Source: Coriobacteriaceae bacterium
GTDB taxonomy: Bacteria; Actinomycetota; Coriobacteriia; Coriobacteriales; Coriobacteriaceae
Length of the DNA: 64,000 bases
Direction of reading: 5' to 3'
Assembly (NCBI GenBank): GCA_902399975.1
Contig: CABOHA010000001.1
Coordinates: forward strand, 10,338-74,337
Shown here: one piece after another, positions 53,124 through 62,113 of the stretch
Numbering within the stretch: the first letter of the stretch is position 1
Layout of the letters: each line of letters begins with the position of its first letter
Notes under the pieces: model-generated
The model's database searches: none
The model's input: the letters and a program-made list of their open reading frames with translations, nothing else
Told to the model about the DNA's origin: nothing
Translations under genes and position numbers: made by a program

Positions 53124-53309
53124 TCAAGGTCTAATACTTTTCCCGAGAAGTGAACGAGCTAAAACGGACCCCCGAAGCATCGACGCTTTGAGAGTGCCGT
53201 TTCCTGCGGTTTCGGTACTGAAATCCTGCGATTTTGCCGTCGAAAAATGTGGATGCTTCAGGGGTCCAAAAACAGCCGTTCACTTCTCGGGAAAAGTATT
53301 AGACCTCGA
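53124..53309. repeat. Large palindromic element, copy 2 of family F
   Basis: Outer arms 53124–53156 and 53277–53309 pair over 32 of 33 positions. The centre shares GAAGCATCGAC, TTTCCTGCGGTTT and GGATGCTTC with the copy at 48248–48435. Arm bases differ between copies but are matched within each. The remaining sequence of this gap (52996–53123 and 53310–53473) shows no gene. Confidence 0.9.
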
Positions 53310-53473
53310 TAGCGGGGAGGGGGATGGGATGCCGGTGCAAAACGGCGTCAAGGGTTGGTCGAGCAGGTGGTTTCTCCATTGATGTCCGCACGACATGTGA
53401 CACTTTTCTTGTCGCCCTGCTCTGCCGCCGCGGCGTGCATCTGAACAACGACCCTCTAAGGAGTTCGATATTG

Positions 53474-53713
53474 ATGAGTGACAACGCAAAGCATCTCGCA
53501 AAGAAGTGCGTCAAGGACGCGGGGCCGTGCCTCGCGTTGTGCCTTGCCGGCGCAGCGGTCGCGCTGCTGGCTGTTCTGGGGCCGTTCGACGTGCTCCGAA
53601 GTGCCGTCTCTCTGCACGTTTGCATGGCCCTTGCCGGCGCCATGATGACCGGCGGCGTGCTCGATCTGGTTTTTTGGGTGCTCGACCCGTTTGGATGGAA
53701 GAACGAGGGGTAA
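53474..53713 (+). CDS. Small two-helix membrane protein
   Basis: 79 residues: short charged N-terminus (SDNAKHLAKKCVKDAG), two hydrophobic helices (LALCLAGAAVALLAVLG and VCMALAGAMMTGGVLDLVFWVL), and a C-terminal DPFGWKNEG. CTAAGGAG lies 10 bases before the ATG. No homologue recognised. It precedes a metallophosphatase by 85 bp on the same strand. Confidence 0.6.
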   Translation: MSDNAKHLAKKCVKDAGPCLALCLAGAAVALLAVLGPFDVLRSAVSLHVCMALAGAMMTGGVLDLVFWVLDPFGWKNEG

Positions 53714-53798
53714 GCCCTAAGGGATGGAAGGGCTGGAACGGTTGGCTTGGTGATCGTGCAGAATGTGGGCTAGCGACTTACAGGGAAGTGGTAATCCG

Positions 53799-54524
53799 AT
53801 GACGGTCTATGTGACGGGCGATATTCACGGCGGCCTCGATATGCAAAAGCTGCGCGACTGGGAGCTTGGGGATAGCCTGGCGAGCGACGACTATCTCATC
53901 ATCGCGGGCGACTTTGGCTTTCCGTGGGATTTCTCCGCCGAGGAGTGCGCCGACATCGCTTGGCTGGAGTCGCGCCCCTATACCGTGCTGTTCGTCGACG
54001 GCAACCACGAACGCTACGATCATTGGGCGGAGCGCCCCATGGAGTTGTGGCACGGTGGACTGACACAGCGCTTGTCGGACACCTCGCCTATACGGCGCCT
54101 GACGCGCGGCGAGGTTTTTGAGCTCGACGGCTCAACGATTTTTACCATGGGCGGCGCCACGAGTGTGGACAAGGAATACCGCATCCCGTATTCCAGCTGG
54201 TGGCCGCAGGAGCTGCCGGGTGAGCGCAACTTTGAGGAAGCGCGGGCAAGGCTCGATAGTGTAGGCTGGAAGGTCGACTACGTAATCACCCACACCTGCT
54301 CCACGCGCATGCTCTCGCCCACGCTCTATCCGGCGCCCTGCTGGAATTACCCCGATGTCGATCGGCTTACGGCATTTTTCGATGAGCTGGAAGATCGCTT
54401 GGACTACAAGCGCTGGTACTACGGGCATTTTCATCGCGACGCCAACCCGGCCGAGCGTCACACCGTGCTCTACGACTGCATCGTTCGCCTGGGCGACGAA
54501 CTCCAGCCCTGGGATGTTGCGTAG
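53799..54524 (+). CDS. Metallophosphoesterase
   Basis: 241 residues with calcineurin-type motifs: YVTGDIHGGLD, IIAGDFGFPWD, FVDGNHERYD, YVITHTCS and YYGHFHRD. The GDFGFPW variant and a MGGATSVDKEYR loop separate it from the phosphatases at 39777 and 51427, so the three are not recent duplicates. Substrate unknown. The start chosen gives MTVYVTGDIHG, with AGGGAAG upstream. Confidence 0.85.
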   Translation: MTVYVTGDIHGGLDMQKLRDWELGDSLASDDYLIIAGDFGFPWDFSAEECADIAWLESRPYTVLFVDGNHERYDHWAERPMELWHGGLTQRLSDTSPIRRLTRGEVFELDGSTIFTMGGATSVDKEYRIPYSSWWPQELPGERNFEEARARLDSVGWKVDYVITHTCSTRMLSPTLYPAPCWNYPDVDRLTAFFDELEDRLDYKRWYYGHFHRDANPAERHTVLYDCIVRLGDELQPWDVA

Positions 54525-54539
54525 CGGCAAGGCGTTTGA

Positions 54540-55544
54540 CTACTCGGCCGTTACGGTGATGTTCTCCCTGTGCTTGCGGATAACATCCCAGCTAAAGTGC
54601 TCGACCAGCCGCTCGGCAGAGCGCGGCGTGGTGTCCGGCGCGATGCCCGTTTGCCCGGCGAGCCAGCCCAGCAGCGCTTCGGGCGTGCCAAAGCGGGCGC
54701 GGAGTTCGCCCAGGTCCAGATCGCGGTCTCGTTTGGAAAGGCGGCGGCCGTCCGGTGCCATGAGCAGCGGAATATGTGCGTAGTGCGGCGTGGGCAGCCC
54801 CAACAGGTGCTGCAGATAGATCTGGCGCGGCGTGGACCCCAGCAGGTCGCATCCGCGCACGACCTCGGTGACGCCCATGGCAGCGTCGTCGACCACCACG
54901 GCTAGCTGATAGGCAAACACGCCGTCGCTGCGGCGCACCAAAAAGTCGCCGCACTCGGTGGCGAGTGCTTCGCATTGGGCGCCGTACGTGCGATCCACAA
55001 ATTCGATCACGTCGTCTGCGAGGTCGTCGACGGTGGGCACGCGCAGACGTGTGGCCGGGGCGCGCAGGGCGCTGCGGCGGGCCACCTCCTCGGCCGAAAG
55101 ACTTCGGCAGGCGCCACGGTAGATGGGCGTGCCGTCGCTCGCGTGCGGTGCACTCGCGGCGTGGAGCTCGGCGCGTGTGCAAAAGCAGGGATAGGTGAGG
55201 CCGGCGTCTTTCAGCCGGCGCAAGGCGCTCTCGTACAGGTCTAGGCGGTCGTGCTGGTAGTAGGGGCCTTCGTCCCACTCCAGCCCCAGCCAGGCCAGGT
55301 CGTCAATCAATTGGGCGGCAAGTTCCGGGCGCTTGCAGCGATCGTCCAGGTCCTCAATGCGTAACACGATGCTGCCGCCCTGGCTGCGGGCCGAAAGCCA
55401 TGCGCACAGGCAGCTGAACACGTTGCCCAGGTGCATACGGCCCGAGGGCGACGGGGCGAAGCGCCCCACGACGGGCGCGGGAGCGGCCGGCGTCGTTGGC
55501 GCGTCGGCGGCGGTTGTTGCTATGTTGCGTGCGTTGATGTCCAT
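54540..55544 (-). CDS. gluQ: Glutamyl-Q tRNA(Asp) synthetase
   Basis: 334 residues. Truncated GluRS catalytic domain that attaches glutamate to queuosine at the wobble position of tRNA-Asp. The N-terminus VVGRFAPSPSGRMHLGNVFSCL has the HIGH-like motif, LRIEDLDDRCKRPELAAQLIDDLAWLGLEWDEG follows, a CFCTRAELHAA region marks the zinc-site area, and the KMSKS-like RRLSKRDRDLDLGELR is near residue 265. No anticodon-binding domain is present, as expected. An Ala/Thr/Pro-rich 25-residue extension precedes the core. Confidence 0.9.
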   Translation of the reverse strand: MDINARNIATTAADAPTTPAAPAPVVGRFAPSPSGRMHLGNVFSCLCAWLSARSQGGSIVLRIEDLDDRCKRPELAAQLIDDLAWLGLEWDEGPYYQHDRLDLYESALRRLKDAGLTYPCFCTRAELHAASAPHASDGTPIYRGACRSLSAEEVARRSALRAPATRLRVPTVDDLADDVIEFVDRTYGAQCEALATECGDFLVRRSDGVFAYQLAVVVDDAAMGVTEVVRGCDLLGSTPRQIYLQHLLGLPTPHYAHIPLLMAPDGRRLSKRDRDLDLGELRARFGTPEALLGWLAGQTGIAPDTTPRSAERLVEHFSWDVIRKHRENITVTAE

Positions 55545-55680
55545 GCGGACGAGTATAGCGCGGGGCGCGGTGGGGGAGACGCTGCCGTGGCCTGCAAGTT
55601 GCTGAGGCCACACGTTGCGCGTGCCGGACCACCGGCTCGGCGCCTTAATCGTCGTCAATCAATCTAGCCCTCAAACGACA

Positions 55681-55720
55681 GAAACCCCGGCAGCTCTTCG
55701 CAACTGCCGGGGTTTCCGCG
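55681..55720. terminator. Bidirectional terminator-like hairpin
   Basis: Perfect 13-bp GC-rich stem with a 10-nt loop, flanked by GAAA / TTTC. Confidence 0.55.
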
Positions 55721-55897
55721 GAAAAGGGGGACATGATCCTCAAGCGGACGGCAAAGGGGCAAACCGTTTTCGCTCAACTGCTTTATGCCCCTCAACTGGC
55801 GGCTCAATCAGCGCATGCCGCGCCCACACAAAGCCGCTACACCTGTGATGGAGCTATGAAGTGGTATCTATTGCCGGAGCGGGCTATGCCAAGGAGT

Positions 55898-55945
55898 GTC
55901 CCAGATTGCCGGCAGATAAGGAACGTCCCCAGGTGCCGGCGGCGG
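55898..55945. repeat. REP-like repeat (inverted copy)
   Basis: Contains AAGGAACGTCCCCAGGTGCCGGC and an upstream TGCCGGCA, the reverse complement pattern of the 44735–44785 repeat. Confidence 0.6.
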
Positions 55946-56053
55946 GCGTGACTTTTGTCCCGTTTTGACGCTCCGCTGACCTAGATGTTCGTCACATGAA
56001 CTCGCAAACGTGGGACAATGACGCTACTGGTACCACAGACAAAGGATGTGCCT

Positions 56054-58000
56054 ATGAACGCCCCCGTTGCCCAGCCCTGTCGGCAGCGCCGCCTGTTTGC
56101 GCGGTTCGCTTCCGTCTGCGCACTCGTCGCGCTTGCGTTGTTGCTGCTGCCTGCCGTCGCGCACGCCGACGGCTACTCCATGAGCCAAACCTATATCGGT
56201 GCCACGGTTGAGGCCGATGGCTCGCTGACCGTTGTCGAGGGACGCCAGTTCGATTTCGACGATGACATTAACGGCGTGTATTGGGATATCAATACAGGCT
56301 CTAACCAGCAAGGCGGCTCGGTGGTCGTCAATGTGCTGAGCGTCGAGGAAGACGACACTGCGTTTAACAAGGTCGACAGCGCAAATAAAGGCGACGACGG
56401 CGTTTACACGGTGGAGCAGTCCGACGACGGCGTAAAGATTAAGGTGTTCAGCCCTCACGAGAGCGGCGACAGCGCAATCTACTACGTGAGTTATTCCATG
56501 ACCGGTGCGGTTATGAACTGGGCCGATACCGCCGAGCTCTACTGGAAATTTGTGGGTGACGGCTGGTCTGCGGACTCCGATGACGTCGAGATGGAAGTCT
56601 ACTTTGCAAATGCCGCTGCCGGGACGGCTGCCGTCAAGGGCGATAACTTCCGCGCATGGGGCCACGGCCCACTGACGGGCGACGTGTCGCTCGATGCGGA
56701 CGAGCCCATGGTCACCTATACCATTCCCTGCGTGCATGAGGGCGAATTCGCCGAGGCACGCATCGCCTTCCCCAGCGACTGGGTGCCGCAGCTTGCCGTC
56801 TCGGGCGAAAAGCGCATGTCGACGATCCTGAGCGAAGAGAAGGAATGGGCCGACGAGGCCAACGCTCGCCGTGAGCACGCGCGTGCGGTTGCCGGCGCGA
56901 TTGCCGTGGTGTGTGTTGTCGTGGCGGTTGCCTATACCGGTGTGATCGTGATGCTTAAGCTGCGCAGGCCCAAGCCCAAGCCGCTCTTCCAGGACGAGTA
57001 CTTCCGCGATGTGCCCTCGGCCGACCATCCCGCTGTGCTTGCAGCTCTCATGAGCTGGAACGACGTGCCCGATCAGGCATATATCGCCACGCTTATGAAG
57101 CTCACCGACGACCGCGTGATCAAGCTGGAAGAAGCGACCGAGACCAAGAAGAAGGGTCTGCTCCGTCGCGAAAAAGAGGAGCAGACGTATCGCATCACAG
57201 TGACCGACGAGGCCTGGAAGGCTGCCAAGAAGGACGGCATCGATCGCGATGTGCTCAAGGTCTTCTTCGCCGGCGTTAAGCCCGATAAGGACGGAGTCCG
57301 TTCGCGCACGTTTAGCGAGCTGGAGGAGTACGCTAGCGAGCGCACCACATCTGTTGGCGACAAGCTCGAGGACTATCAGAGCACGGTTAAGGGCAAGCTG
57401 GAGGCGCGCGAGTTTATCGCCTCGGACGGCACCATCGCCCTGGTTGCCGGCTTGGTTCTCGGCATCATCATTGTCTTTGGCATTCTGGGCTCTCTGATCT
57501 ATACCGACTTTGCGGACGCCAACGTCGGTGCCGCTATGATCTCGATCCCCGTCACGATCGTGGGCTTTGTCCTGAGCTGCACCTTCCGCCGCTACACGCC
57601 GGAGGGCGCCGAGGTGGCGGCTCGCTGCAAGGCGCTCAAGCATTGGCTCGAGGACTTTACGCGTCTGAAGGAGGCCGTCCCCAGCGACCTGATCTTGTGG
57701 AACAAACTGCTGGTGATGGGCGTTGCCCTGGGCGTTTCGAAAGAAGTGCTGCGACAGCTGGCCGAGGCCGTGCCTGCGGACCTGCGCAACAGCGACGATT
57801 TCTACGACAACTACCCCTGCTACTGGTGGTATTACCATCACTACGGCAACGAGTCCCCGCTCGATTCGTTCAACGATGTGTACCACGAGACCATCCACGA
57901 GCTGGCTTCGAGTTCCGATAGTTCGAGCGGCGGCAGCGGCGGCGGCTTTTCCGGTGGCGGCGGTGGCGGCGTCGGCGGAGGCGGCGGCGGAACGTTCTAG
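56054..58000 (+). CDS. DUF2207 membrane protein with Gly-rich tail
   Basis: 648 residues. A signal peptide (ALVALALLLLPAVAHA, cleavage near 36) precedes an extracytoplasmic DUF2207 beta domain (about 40–270; YIGATVEADGSLTVVEGRQFDF, AELYWKFVGDGW). A transmembrane helix (AGAIAVVCVVVAVAYTGVIVML, about 280–302) leads to a cytoplasmic domain with FFAGVKPDK, then a pair of hydrophobic helices (IALVAGLVLGIIIVFGILGSLIY, about 470–492, and a second one after) and a C-terminal domain. The last residues are GGGFSGGGGGGVGGGGGGTF, a tail common to this family. Function unknown, often cell-envelope linked. AAAGGATG precedes the ATG. Confidence 0.88.
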   Translation: MNAPVAQPCRQRRLFARFASVCALVALALLLLPAVAHADGYSMSQTYIGATVEADGSLTVVEGRQFDFDDDINGVYWDINTGSNQQGGSVVVNVLSVEEDDTAFNKVDSANKGDDGVYTVEQSDDGVKIKVFSPHESGDSAIYYVSYSMTGAVMNWADTAELYWKFVGDGWSADSDDVEMEVYFANAAAGTAAVKGDNFRAWGHGPLTGDVSLDADEPMVTYTIPCVHEGEFAEARIAFPSDWVPQLAVSGEKRMSTILSEEKEWADEANARREHARAVAGAIAVVCVVVAVAYTGVIVMLKLRRPKPKPLFQDEYFRDVPSADHPAVLAALMSWNDVPDQAYIATLMKLTDDRVIKLEEATETKKKGLLRREKEEQTYRITVTDEAWKAAKKDGIDRDVLKVFFAGVKPDKDGVRSRTFSELEEYASERTTSVGDKLEDYQSTVKGKLEAREFIASDGTIALVAGLVLGIIIVFGILGSLIYTDFADANVGAAMISIPVTIVGFVLSCTFRRYTPEGAEVAARCKALKHWLEDFTRLKEAVPSDLILWNKLLVMGVALGVSKEVLRQLAEAVPADLRNSDDFYDNYPCYWWYYHHYGNESPLDSFNDVYHETIHELASSSDSSSGGSGGGFSGGGGGGVGGGGGGTF

Positions 58001-58118
58001 CGAGCGCTTGCTTTGGGGTGGATCTTTCTGGGCGGTTGCCAGGGAAGATTCATCCCATTTTTGTGCATCGAAACGGGTCAAACTTTCCGCTGAGGACCTT
58101 CGCACAAGGGGCAGTGGA

Positions 58119-58340
58119 CAAAAAATACCAAATATGAGTACTGTTGCTGCGTTGGTCACATATGTTTGCACATAATAATGGGCTCCTAATGAGAGTACTC
58201 CTCGTTAGGAGCCCATTTTATTGAACATTTGGGGAGTTACGTCAGCTCGTGCAGCTGGTCGTCATGCCTATAAGCATCAAAAATGCCCCGAATCGCTGCT
58301 ACTAAAAAGGTAACAGTACTCATATTTGATGTATTTTGAC
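58119..58340. repeat. Long inverted repeat enclosing a terminator
   Basis: CAAATATGAGTACTGTT (58131–58147) and its complement AACAGTACTCATATTTG (58308–58324) are extended by weaker outer matches (GGACAAAAAATAC / GTATTTTGACC). The enclosed 160 bp contains the terminator at 58177 and no gene. Confidence 0.75.
58177..58221. terminator. Bidirectional terminator
   Basis: Perfect 13-bp stem AATGGGCTCCTAA / TTAGGAGCCCATT followed by TTTATT; lies between the convergent DUF2207 and GNAT genes. Confidence 0.8.
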
Positions 58341-58369
58341 CACGGCTATCTACAAACCCCCTAGGCCAC

Positions 58370-58438
58370 TCATTGGGGACAGACTTAAATGACTAGTTGT
58401 TGGGGATCAGTCATTGGGGACGTTCTTAAATGACTAGG
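58370..58438. repeat. Tandem REP-like units (TCATTGGGGAC…AAATGACTAG)
   Basis: Two units, CATTGGGGACAGACTTAAATGACTAG and CATTGGGGACGTTCTTAAATGACTAG in form, related to the single copy at 33692–33722. Each can pair CTAGTCATT with AAATGACTAG. Confidence 0.7.
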
Positions 58439-58452
58439 TGTGGCTGCTTGGG

Positions 58453-59094
58453 CTAGGCTGTTAGGTCGAGTTCGTAGAGAAAGCTTTCGCGCGGCATGTC
58501 GTGACGACGCTCTTCGCGGTTGGCGCGGTGCGTGGCCGTGCGCTTAAAGCCGTGCAACTCGTAGAACTTCCACGAGCAGTTGGAGTCGGTGTACAGGTGC
58601 GCCCTTGTCGCCCCGCGCGAGGACAGATACGAGACCGCGGCATCGAGCAACACTGAGCCTACACCCAGGCCGTGGACATCGGGATCGACGGCGAGCAGCG
58701 TGACTTCGTTGTCGTGCGGCAACGGGCTGCTCTCGAGCAGGCGGTTGTTGGTTCGGATGGTTGCGCGCACAAACGAGAGATACTCGGCGCAGACATCGGG
58801 CTCCAGCTCGCGCATCTGCGAAAGCAGCGCGCGTTCGGTATCCATCCAGTGTTCCTTAACGGTGGCGCCGGAACTCTGTCCCGCGCGCGCGAGCGCAATG
58901 CCACGCGCCTGACCGTCGATTACGGCAACCTGCGAAAACGTCGATGACGAAAGGCAATGGGCGAGGTCGCACGCGGCCTCGAGGCGGTTGTACTCATCGT
59001 TATCCGAATTGTTATGCCAAAGCTGCTGCAGAATCAGCGCGATGGCGTCGAAGTCTTCGGTATCAAACGGTCGGTAGAGAACCCGCGAGACCAT
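58453..59094 (-). CDS. GNAT-family N-acetyltransferase
   Basis: 213 residues. The acetyl-CoA site is VTLLAVDPDVHGLGVGSVLLDAAVSYL (about 127–153), followed by ATRAHLYTDSNCSWKFYELHGFKRTAT, the usual strand 6–helix 4 region. The N-terminal half carries a longer helical segment than small GNATs. Substrate unknown. AAAGAGG precedes the ATG. Confidence 0.88.
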   Translation of the reverse strand: MVSRVLYRPFDTEDFDAIALILQQLWHNNSDNDEYNRLEAACDLAHCLSSSTFSQVAVIDGQARGIALARAGQSSGATVKEHWMDTERALLSQMRELEPDVCAEYLSFVRATIRTNNRLLESSPLPHDNEVTLLAVDPDVHGLGVGSVLLDAAVSYLSSRGATRAHLYTDSNCSWKFYELHGFKRTATHRANREERRHDMPRESFLYELDLTA

Positions 59095-59371
59095 GGTGCC
59101 TCTTTCTTTTGCGGATGCATATCGAGCACAGTTCTACCACGCTATTGGCATCTAATTATGGTGCCCCTGTGTTCCATGAACTCACCGTGCCCGGTGCCGT
59201 GCCCATCCCCTCTGCTCGCAAACTTTTTCTGCACATGCGCCCGTTGCGGGGTGCATCGATGCGCTCGATGCGCTACATTGAATCAGTATTTTCAATGCCG
59301 CTGCGCGAGCGCTGCAGATCGACGTATCACCGACTCACAGAGCACGGCGGCGTACCAGACAGGAGGACTGC

Positions 59372-60979
59372 ATGGGATCTGATGTGAAGATCGCGCGCGC
59401 GTTGATCTCGGTTACCGATAAGACGGGCGTCGTCGATTTCGCACGGACGCTGGTCGATGACTTTGGCGTCGAGATCATCTCTACGGGCGGCACGGCTCGT
59501 GCCATCGAGGACGCGGGCGTTCCCGTAACCCCCATCGAGGAGTTCACGGGCTATCCCGAGATGATGGACGGCCGCGTTAAGACCCTGCACCCCAAGGTTC
59601 ACGGCGCGCTGCTGGCCCGCCGCGATTCCGAGCAGCACATGCAGGAGGCCGCCCAGCACGGCATTAAGCTGATCGACCTGGTCGTCGTCAACCTGTACGA
59701 GTTCGAGAAGACCGTCGCCAACCCCGAGGTCACCTTTGCGGATGCCATCGAGCACATCGACATCGGTGGCCCCTCCATGTTGCGCTCTGCCGCCAAGAAC
59801 GCCGCGAGCGTTACCGTCATCTCCGACCCGGCCGACTATGATGCCGTCCTGGCCGAGATGCGCGAGACCGGTGGCTGCACCACGCTTGCCACCCGTCGTC
59901 GCCTGCAGGTGAAGGTCTACCAGACCACCGCCGCCTACGACACGGCTATCTCCCGTTGGCTTGCCGCCCAGGCAAGCGACGTGGCGGACACCTCTGCCAA
60001 GCTCGAGATTTCGCTGGAGAAGGTCGACGACCTGCGCTATGGTGAGAATCCTCAGCAAAAGGCTACGGTCTACCGCTTTGCCGAGGGCTGCGAGAACACC
60101 GCGAGCTCTCAGTTCCCGCTTGTGGGCTCCGAGCAGATCCAGGGCAAGCCGCTCAGCTACAACAACTATCTGGACGCCGATGCCGCCTGGAACCTGGTCC
60201 GCGAGTTCGACGAGCCGGCCTGCGTGATCCTCAAGCATCAGAACCCCTGCGGTTCCGCCGTTGCCGAGGACATCACGGCCGCCTACGACCGCGCTTTCGC
60301 CTGCGATCCCAAGAGCGCCTTCGGCGGCATCATCGCCTGCAACCGCGAGGTTCCCTTTGAGCTGGTTGAGCACTTTGCCGATCAGAACAAGCAGTTCGTC
60401 GAGGTCATCATCGCCCCGAGCTATACCGCCGAGGCGCTCGAGCGCATGGCCAAGCGCCCCAACCTGCGCGTGCTGGCTACCGGCGGCGTGGACCACGGTG
60501 CCCAAGTGGAGCTGCGCTCCATCGACGGCGGCATGCTGGTGCAGGAAGTCGACCACGTGACCGAGGATCCCGCGACCTTTACGTTCCCCACCGACCGCAA
60601 GCCCACCGATGCCGAAATGGCCGAGCTCGAGTTTGCCTGGAAGGTCTGCAAGGGCGTCAAGTCCAATGCTATCCTGGTCTCCAAGGGCAAGGCCGGCATT
60701 GGCATGGGCCCGGGTCAGCCTAACCGCGTTGACTCTGCACTGCTTGCCTGCGAGCGTGCCGAGGACTTCTGCGAGCGCGAGGGCGTGGAGAAGGGCGGCT
60801 TTGCTTGCGCAAGCGACGCGTTCTTCCCGTTCCGCGACAACGTCGACGTGCTTGCCGCGCACGGCGTGACCTGCATCATCCAGCCCGGCGGCTCCAAGCG
60901 TGACGACGAGAGCATCCAGGCCTGCAACGAGCATGGTATTGCGATGGTCTTCACCGGAGCCAGGCATTTTAGGCACTAG
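59372..60979 (+). CDS. purH: Bifunctional AICAR transformylase / IMP cyclohydrolase
   Basis: 535 residues. The N-terminal MGS-like cyclohydrolase (about 1–200) has [30 protein letters not shown] and [22 protein letters not shown]. The C-terminal transformylase (about 200–535) has [48 protein letters not shown] with the catalytic Lys-His pair in KHQNPCG, and [12 protein letters not shown] near the end. It carries out the last two steps of IMP synthesis. GGAGGA precedes the ATG. A family C palindrome starts 2 bp after the stop. Confidence 0.97.
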   Translation: MGSDVKIARALISVTDKTGVVDFARTLVDDFGVEIISTGGTARAIEDAGVPVTPIEEFTGYPEMMDGRVKTLHPKVHGALLARRDSEQHMQEAAQHGIKLIDLVVVNLYEFEKTVANPEVTFADAIEHIDIGGPSMLRSAAKNAASVTVISDPADYDAVLAEMRETGGCTTLATRRRLQVKVYQTTAAYDTAISRWLAAQASDVADTSAKLEISLEKVDDLRYGENPQQKATVYRFAEGCENTASSQFPLVGSEQIQGKPLSYNNYLDADAAWNLVREFDEPACVILKHQNPCGSAVAEDITAAYDRAFACDPKSAFGGIIACNREVPFELVEHFADQNKQFVEVIIAPSYTAEALERMAKRPNLRVLATGGVDHGAQVELRSIDGGMLVQEVDHVTEDPATFTFPTDRKPTDAEMAELEFAWKVCKGVKSNAILVSKGKAGIGMGPGQPNRVDSALLACERAEDFCEREGVEKGGFACASDAFFPFRDNVDVLAAHGVTCIIQPGGSKRDDESIQACNEHGIAMVFTGARHFRH

Positions 60980-60980
60980 A

Positions 60981-61079
60981 GGCTTTCCCAAGCACCCGAC
61001 CTTGCCCCTCAAACCGTCGCTTGCGTACATTTAGTACGCGGCGCTCCTCTTTCGGGGCAATCTCGGGCACTTGGAAAAC
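60981..61079. repeat. Palindromic element, copy 2 of family C
   Basis: Outer arms 60981–60999 and 61062–61079 pair (CCCAAGCACCCGA with TCGGGCACTTGG). An inner TTGCCCC / GGGGCAA pair and the central GCGTACATTTAGTACGC hairpin match the layout of the 32660–32759 copy with compensating base changes. Confidence 0.8.
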
Positions 61080-61081
61080 CC

Positions 61082-61109
61082 TTAATGGGATGTTTCTCTA
61101 TCCCATTAA
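61082..61109 (+). terminator. Hairpin after purH
   Basis: Perfect 10-bp stem TTAATGGGAT / ATCCCATTAA with an 8-nt loop. Confidence 0.55.
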
Positions 61110-61150
61110 ACTGTTCGGTCGCCTGACCATATCGTCAAAATAATCTCTGC

Positions 61151-61186
61151 AAAAGACGGCTGCTCCGTTTGGAGGGCCGTCTTTTT
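61151..61186 (+). terminator. Rho-independent terminator upstream of the hypothetical gene
   Basis: AAAAGACGGC pairs with GCCGTCTTTT and is followed by T residues. It should end purH transcription or attenuate the next gene. Confidence 0.8.
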
Positions 61187-61226
61187 GGTATAAGAGGACG
61201 GAATGACTAACACGAAAGGTACAACC

Positions 61227-61934
61227 ATGCCCCAGATTGATGATGCCGAGCTGTTTGGCAATGCCGAGGATCAGCGTGCGTACGAGGACTTTTGCGCCAA
61301 TCAGGAGGCGGTCGAGAAGTTCACGCTCGACAAGCCCGCGCTTGTCTGCCGTTGGCGCATGTCCAATAAAAAGGTGCCCATGCTCAACCGCCACATCCGC
61401 GCGCTGTCCGAGCGCCTGGTGCAGGGCGAGCTACTTACCCATAACATGCTCAGCTGGGCCAAGCAGCACGTTGAGTGGTCGCTAGCCGAGGGCGATTACA
61501 CCGCACACGACGGTGTGCTCATGCTGGTGATCGACATCAACGGCAACGCCGCCATGACAGTGGGGGAGTACGAGCCGCTCGCCGATACGTCGGCCAAGGC
61601 GCTGCGTGCCCGCTCCGCCGAGGCCCGCTCCGAAGCCGACGAGACCGGCGTGGCGCCCGAGCTGCTCGCCGCCGTCAACAACGGCGAACTCGCCTTTGTG
61701 GCGCCGGCGGACGAGTGCCTGTGCGGCACGGCGACGCTCATCGAGCAGCTGGCCCAGACCAAGGGCATCCCGGTCACGCGCGTAGATATTCCCGCGCAGC
61801 TTAAGGGCGCGCTGTTCCTGGTGAGCGACGAGCACGGCGTGGTCCCCGCAACCGAGACGGACGCCGCCGAGGCCGACGCCGCCACGGTCGCCTTCTTTGT
61901 CGACGGCTACGAAAAGCTTCGCGCCCGCCGCTAA
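61227..61934 (+). CDS. Hypothetical protein, 235 aa
   Basis: I do not recognise the family. The first half is helical with a conserved-looking core (RWRMSNKKVPMLNRHIRALSERLVQGELLTHNMLSW); the middle has VLMLVIDINGNAAMTVGEYEPL; an Ala-rich helix follows; the last third contains LAFVAPADECLCGTATLIEQLAQTKGIPVTRVDIP. I chose the ATG with GAAAGG seven bases upstream; an ATG at 61203 with AGAGGA upstream would add eight residues. Codon use is like neighbouring genes and it has its own upstream terminator, so it is a real gene. Confidence 0.75.
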   Translation: MPQIDDAELFGNAEDQRAYEDFCANQEAVEKFTLDKPALVCRWRMSNKKVPMLNRHIRALSERLVQGELLTHNMLSWAKQHVEWSLAEGDYTAHDGVLMLVIDINGNAAMTVGEYEPLADTSAKALRARSAEARSEADETGVAPELLAAVNNGELAFVAPADECLCGTATLIEQLAQTKGIPVTRVDIPAQLKGALFLVSDEHGVVPATETDAAEADAATVAFFVDGYEKLRARR

Positions 61935-62113
61935 ATGATTATTCTGGGACGGGGATTAAAGAATCATTTTGGTTCCCGCCACCGCTGCGAGTGCGAGGCG
62001 GACAAAACGCCCCCGCTCGCGAACAATTCTGTCACCTTGGCGACGTGCGTGGCGCGCACCTGCAGTTTCGCAGCCATAATGGTGGCAAGACAATCAAGAG
62101 GGGAGCGGAATCC

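Larger units (their letters stand above)
55545..56053. other. Intergenic region with hairpin and REP-like repeat
   Basis: A 13-bp stem GAAACCCCGGCAG / CTGCCGGGGTTTC (55681–55716) resembles a bidirectional terminator, and 55898–55945 holds an inverted relative of the GCCGGCACCTGGGGAC repeat at 44735. Short open frames here have no coding support. Confidence 0.6.

Noticed and set aside
55733..55951. 72-aa frame between gluQ and the DUF2207 gene
   Set aside because: No ribosome site or conserved features, and it runs through a REP-like repeat.
59095..59371. Purine riboswitch upstream of purH
   Set aside because: The conserved purine aptamer core is not present; only a small CATTGAA…TTCAATG hairpin is seen.
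58944..59387. 147-aa frame between the GNAT gene and purH
   Set aside because: Overlaps both the GNAT gene (antisense) and the purH start; no coding support.
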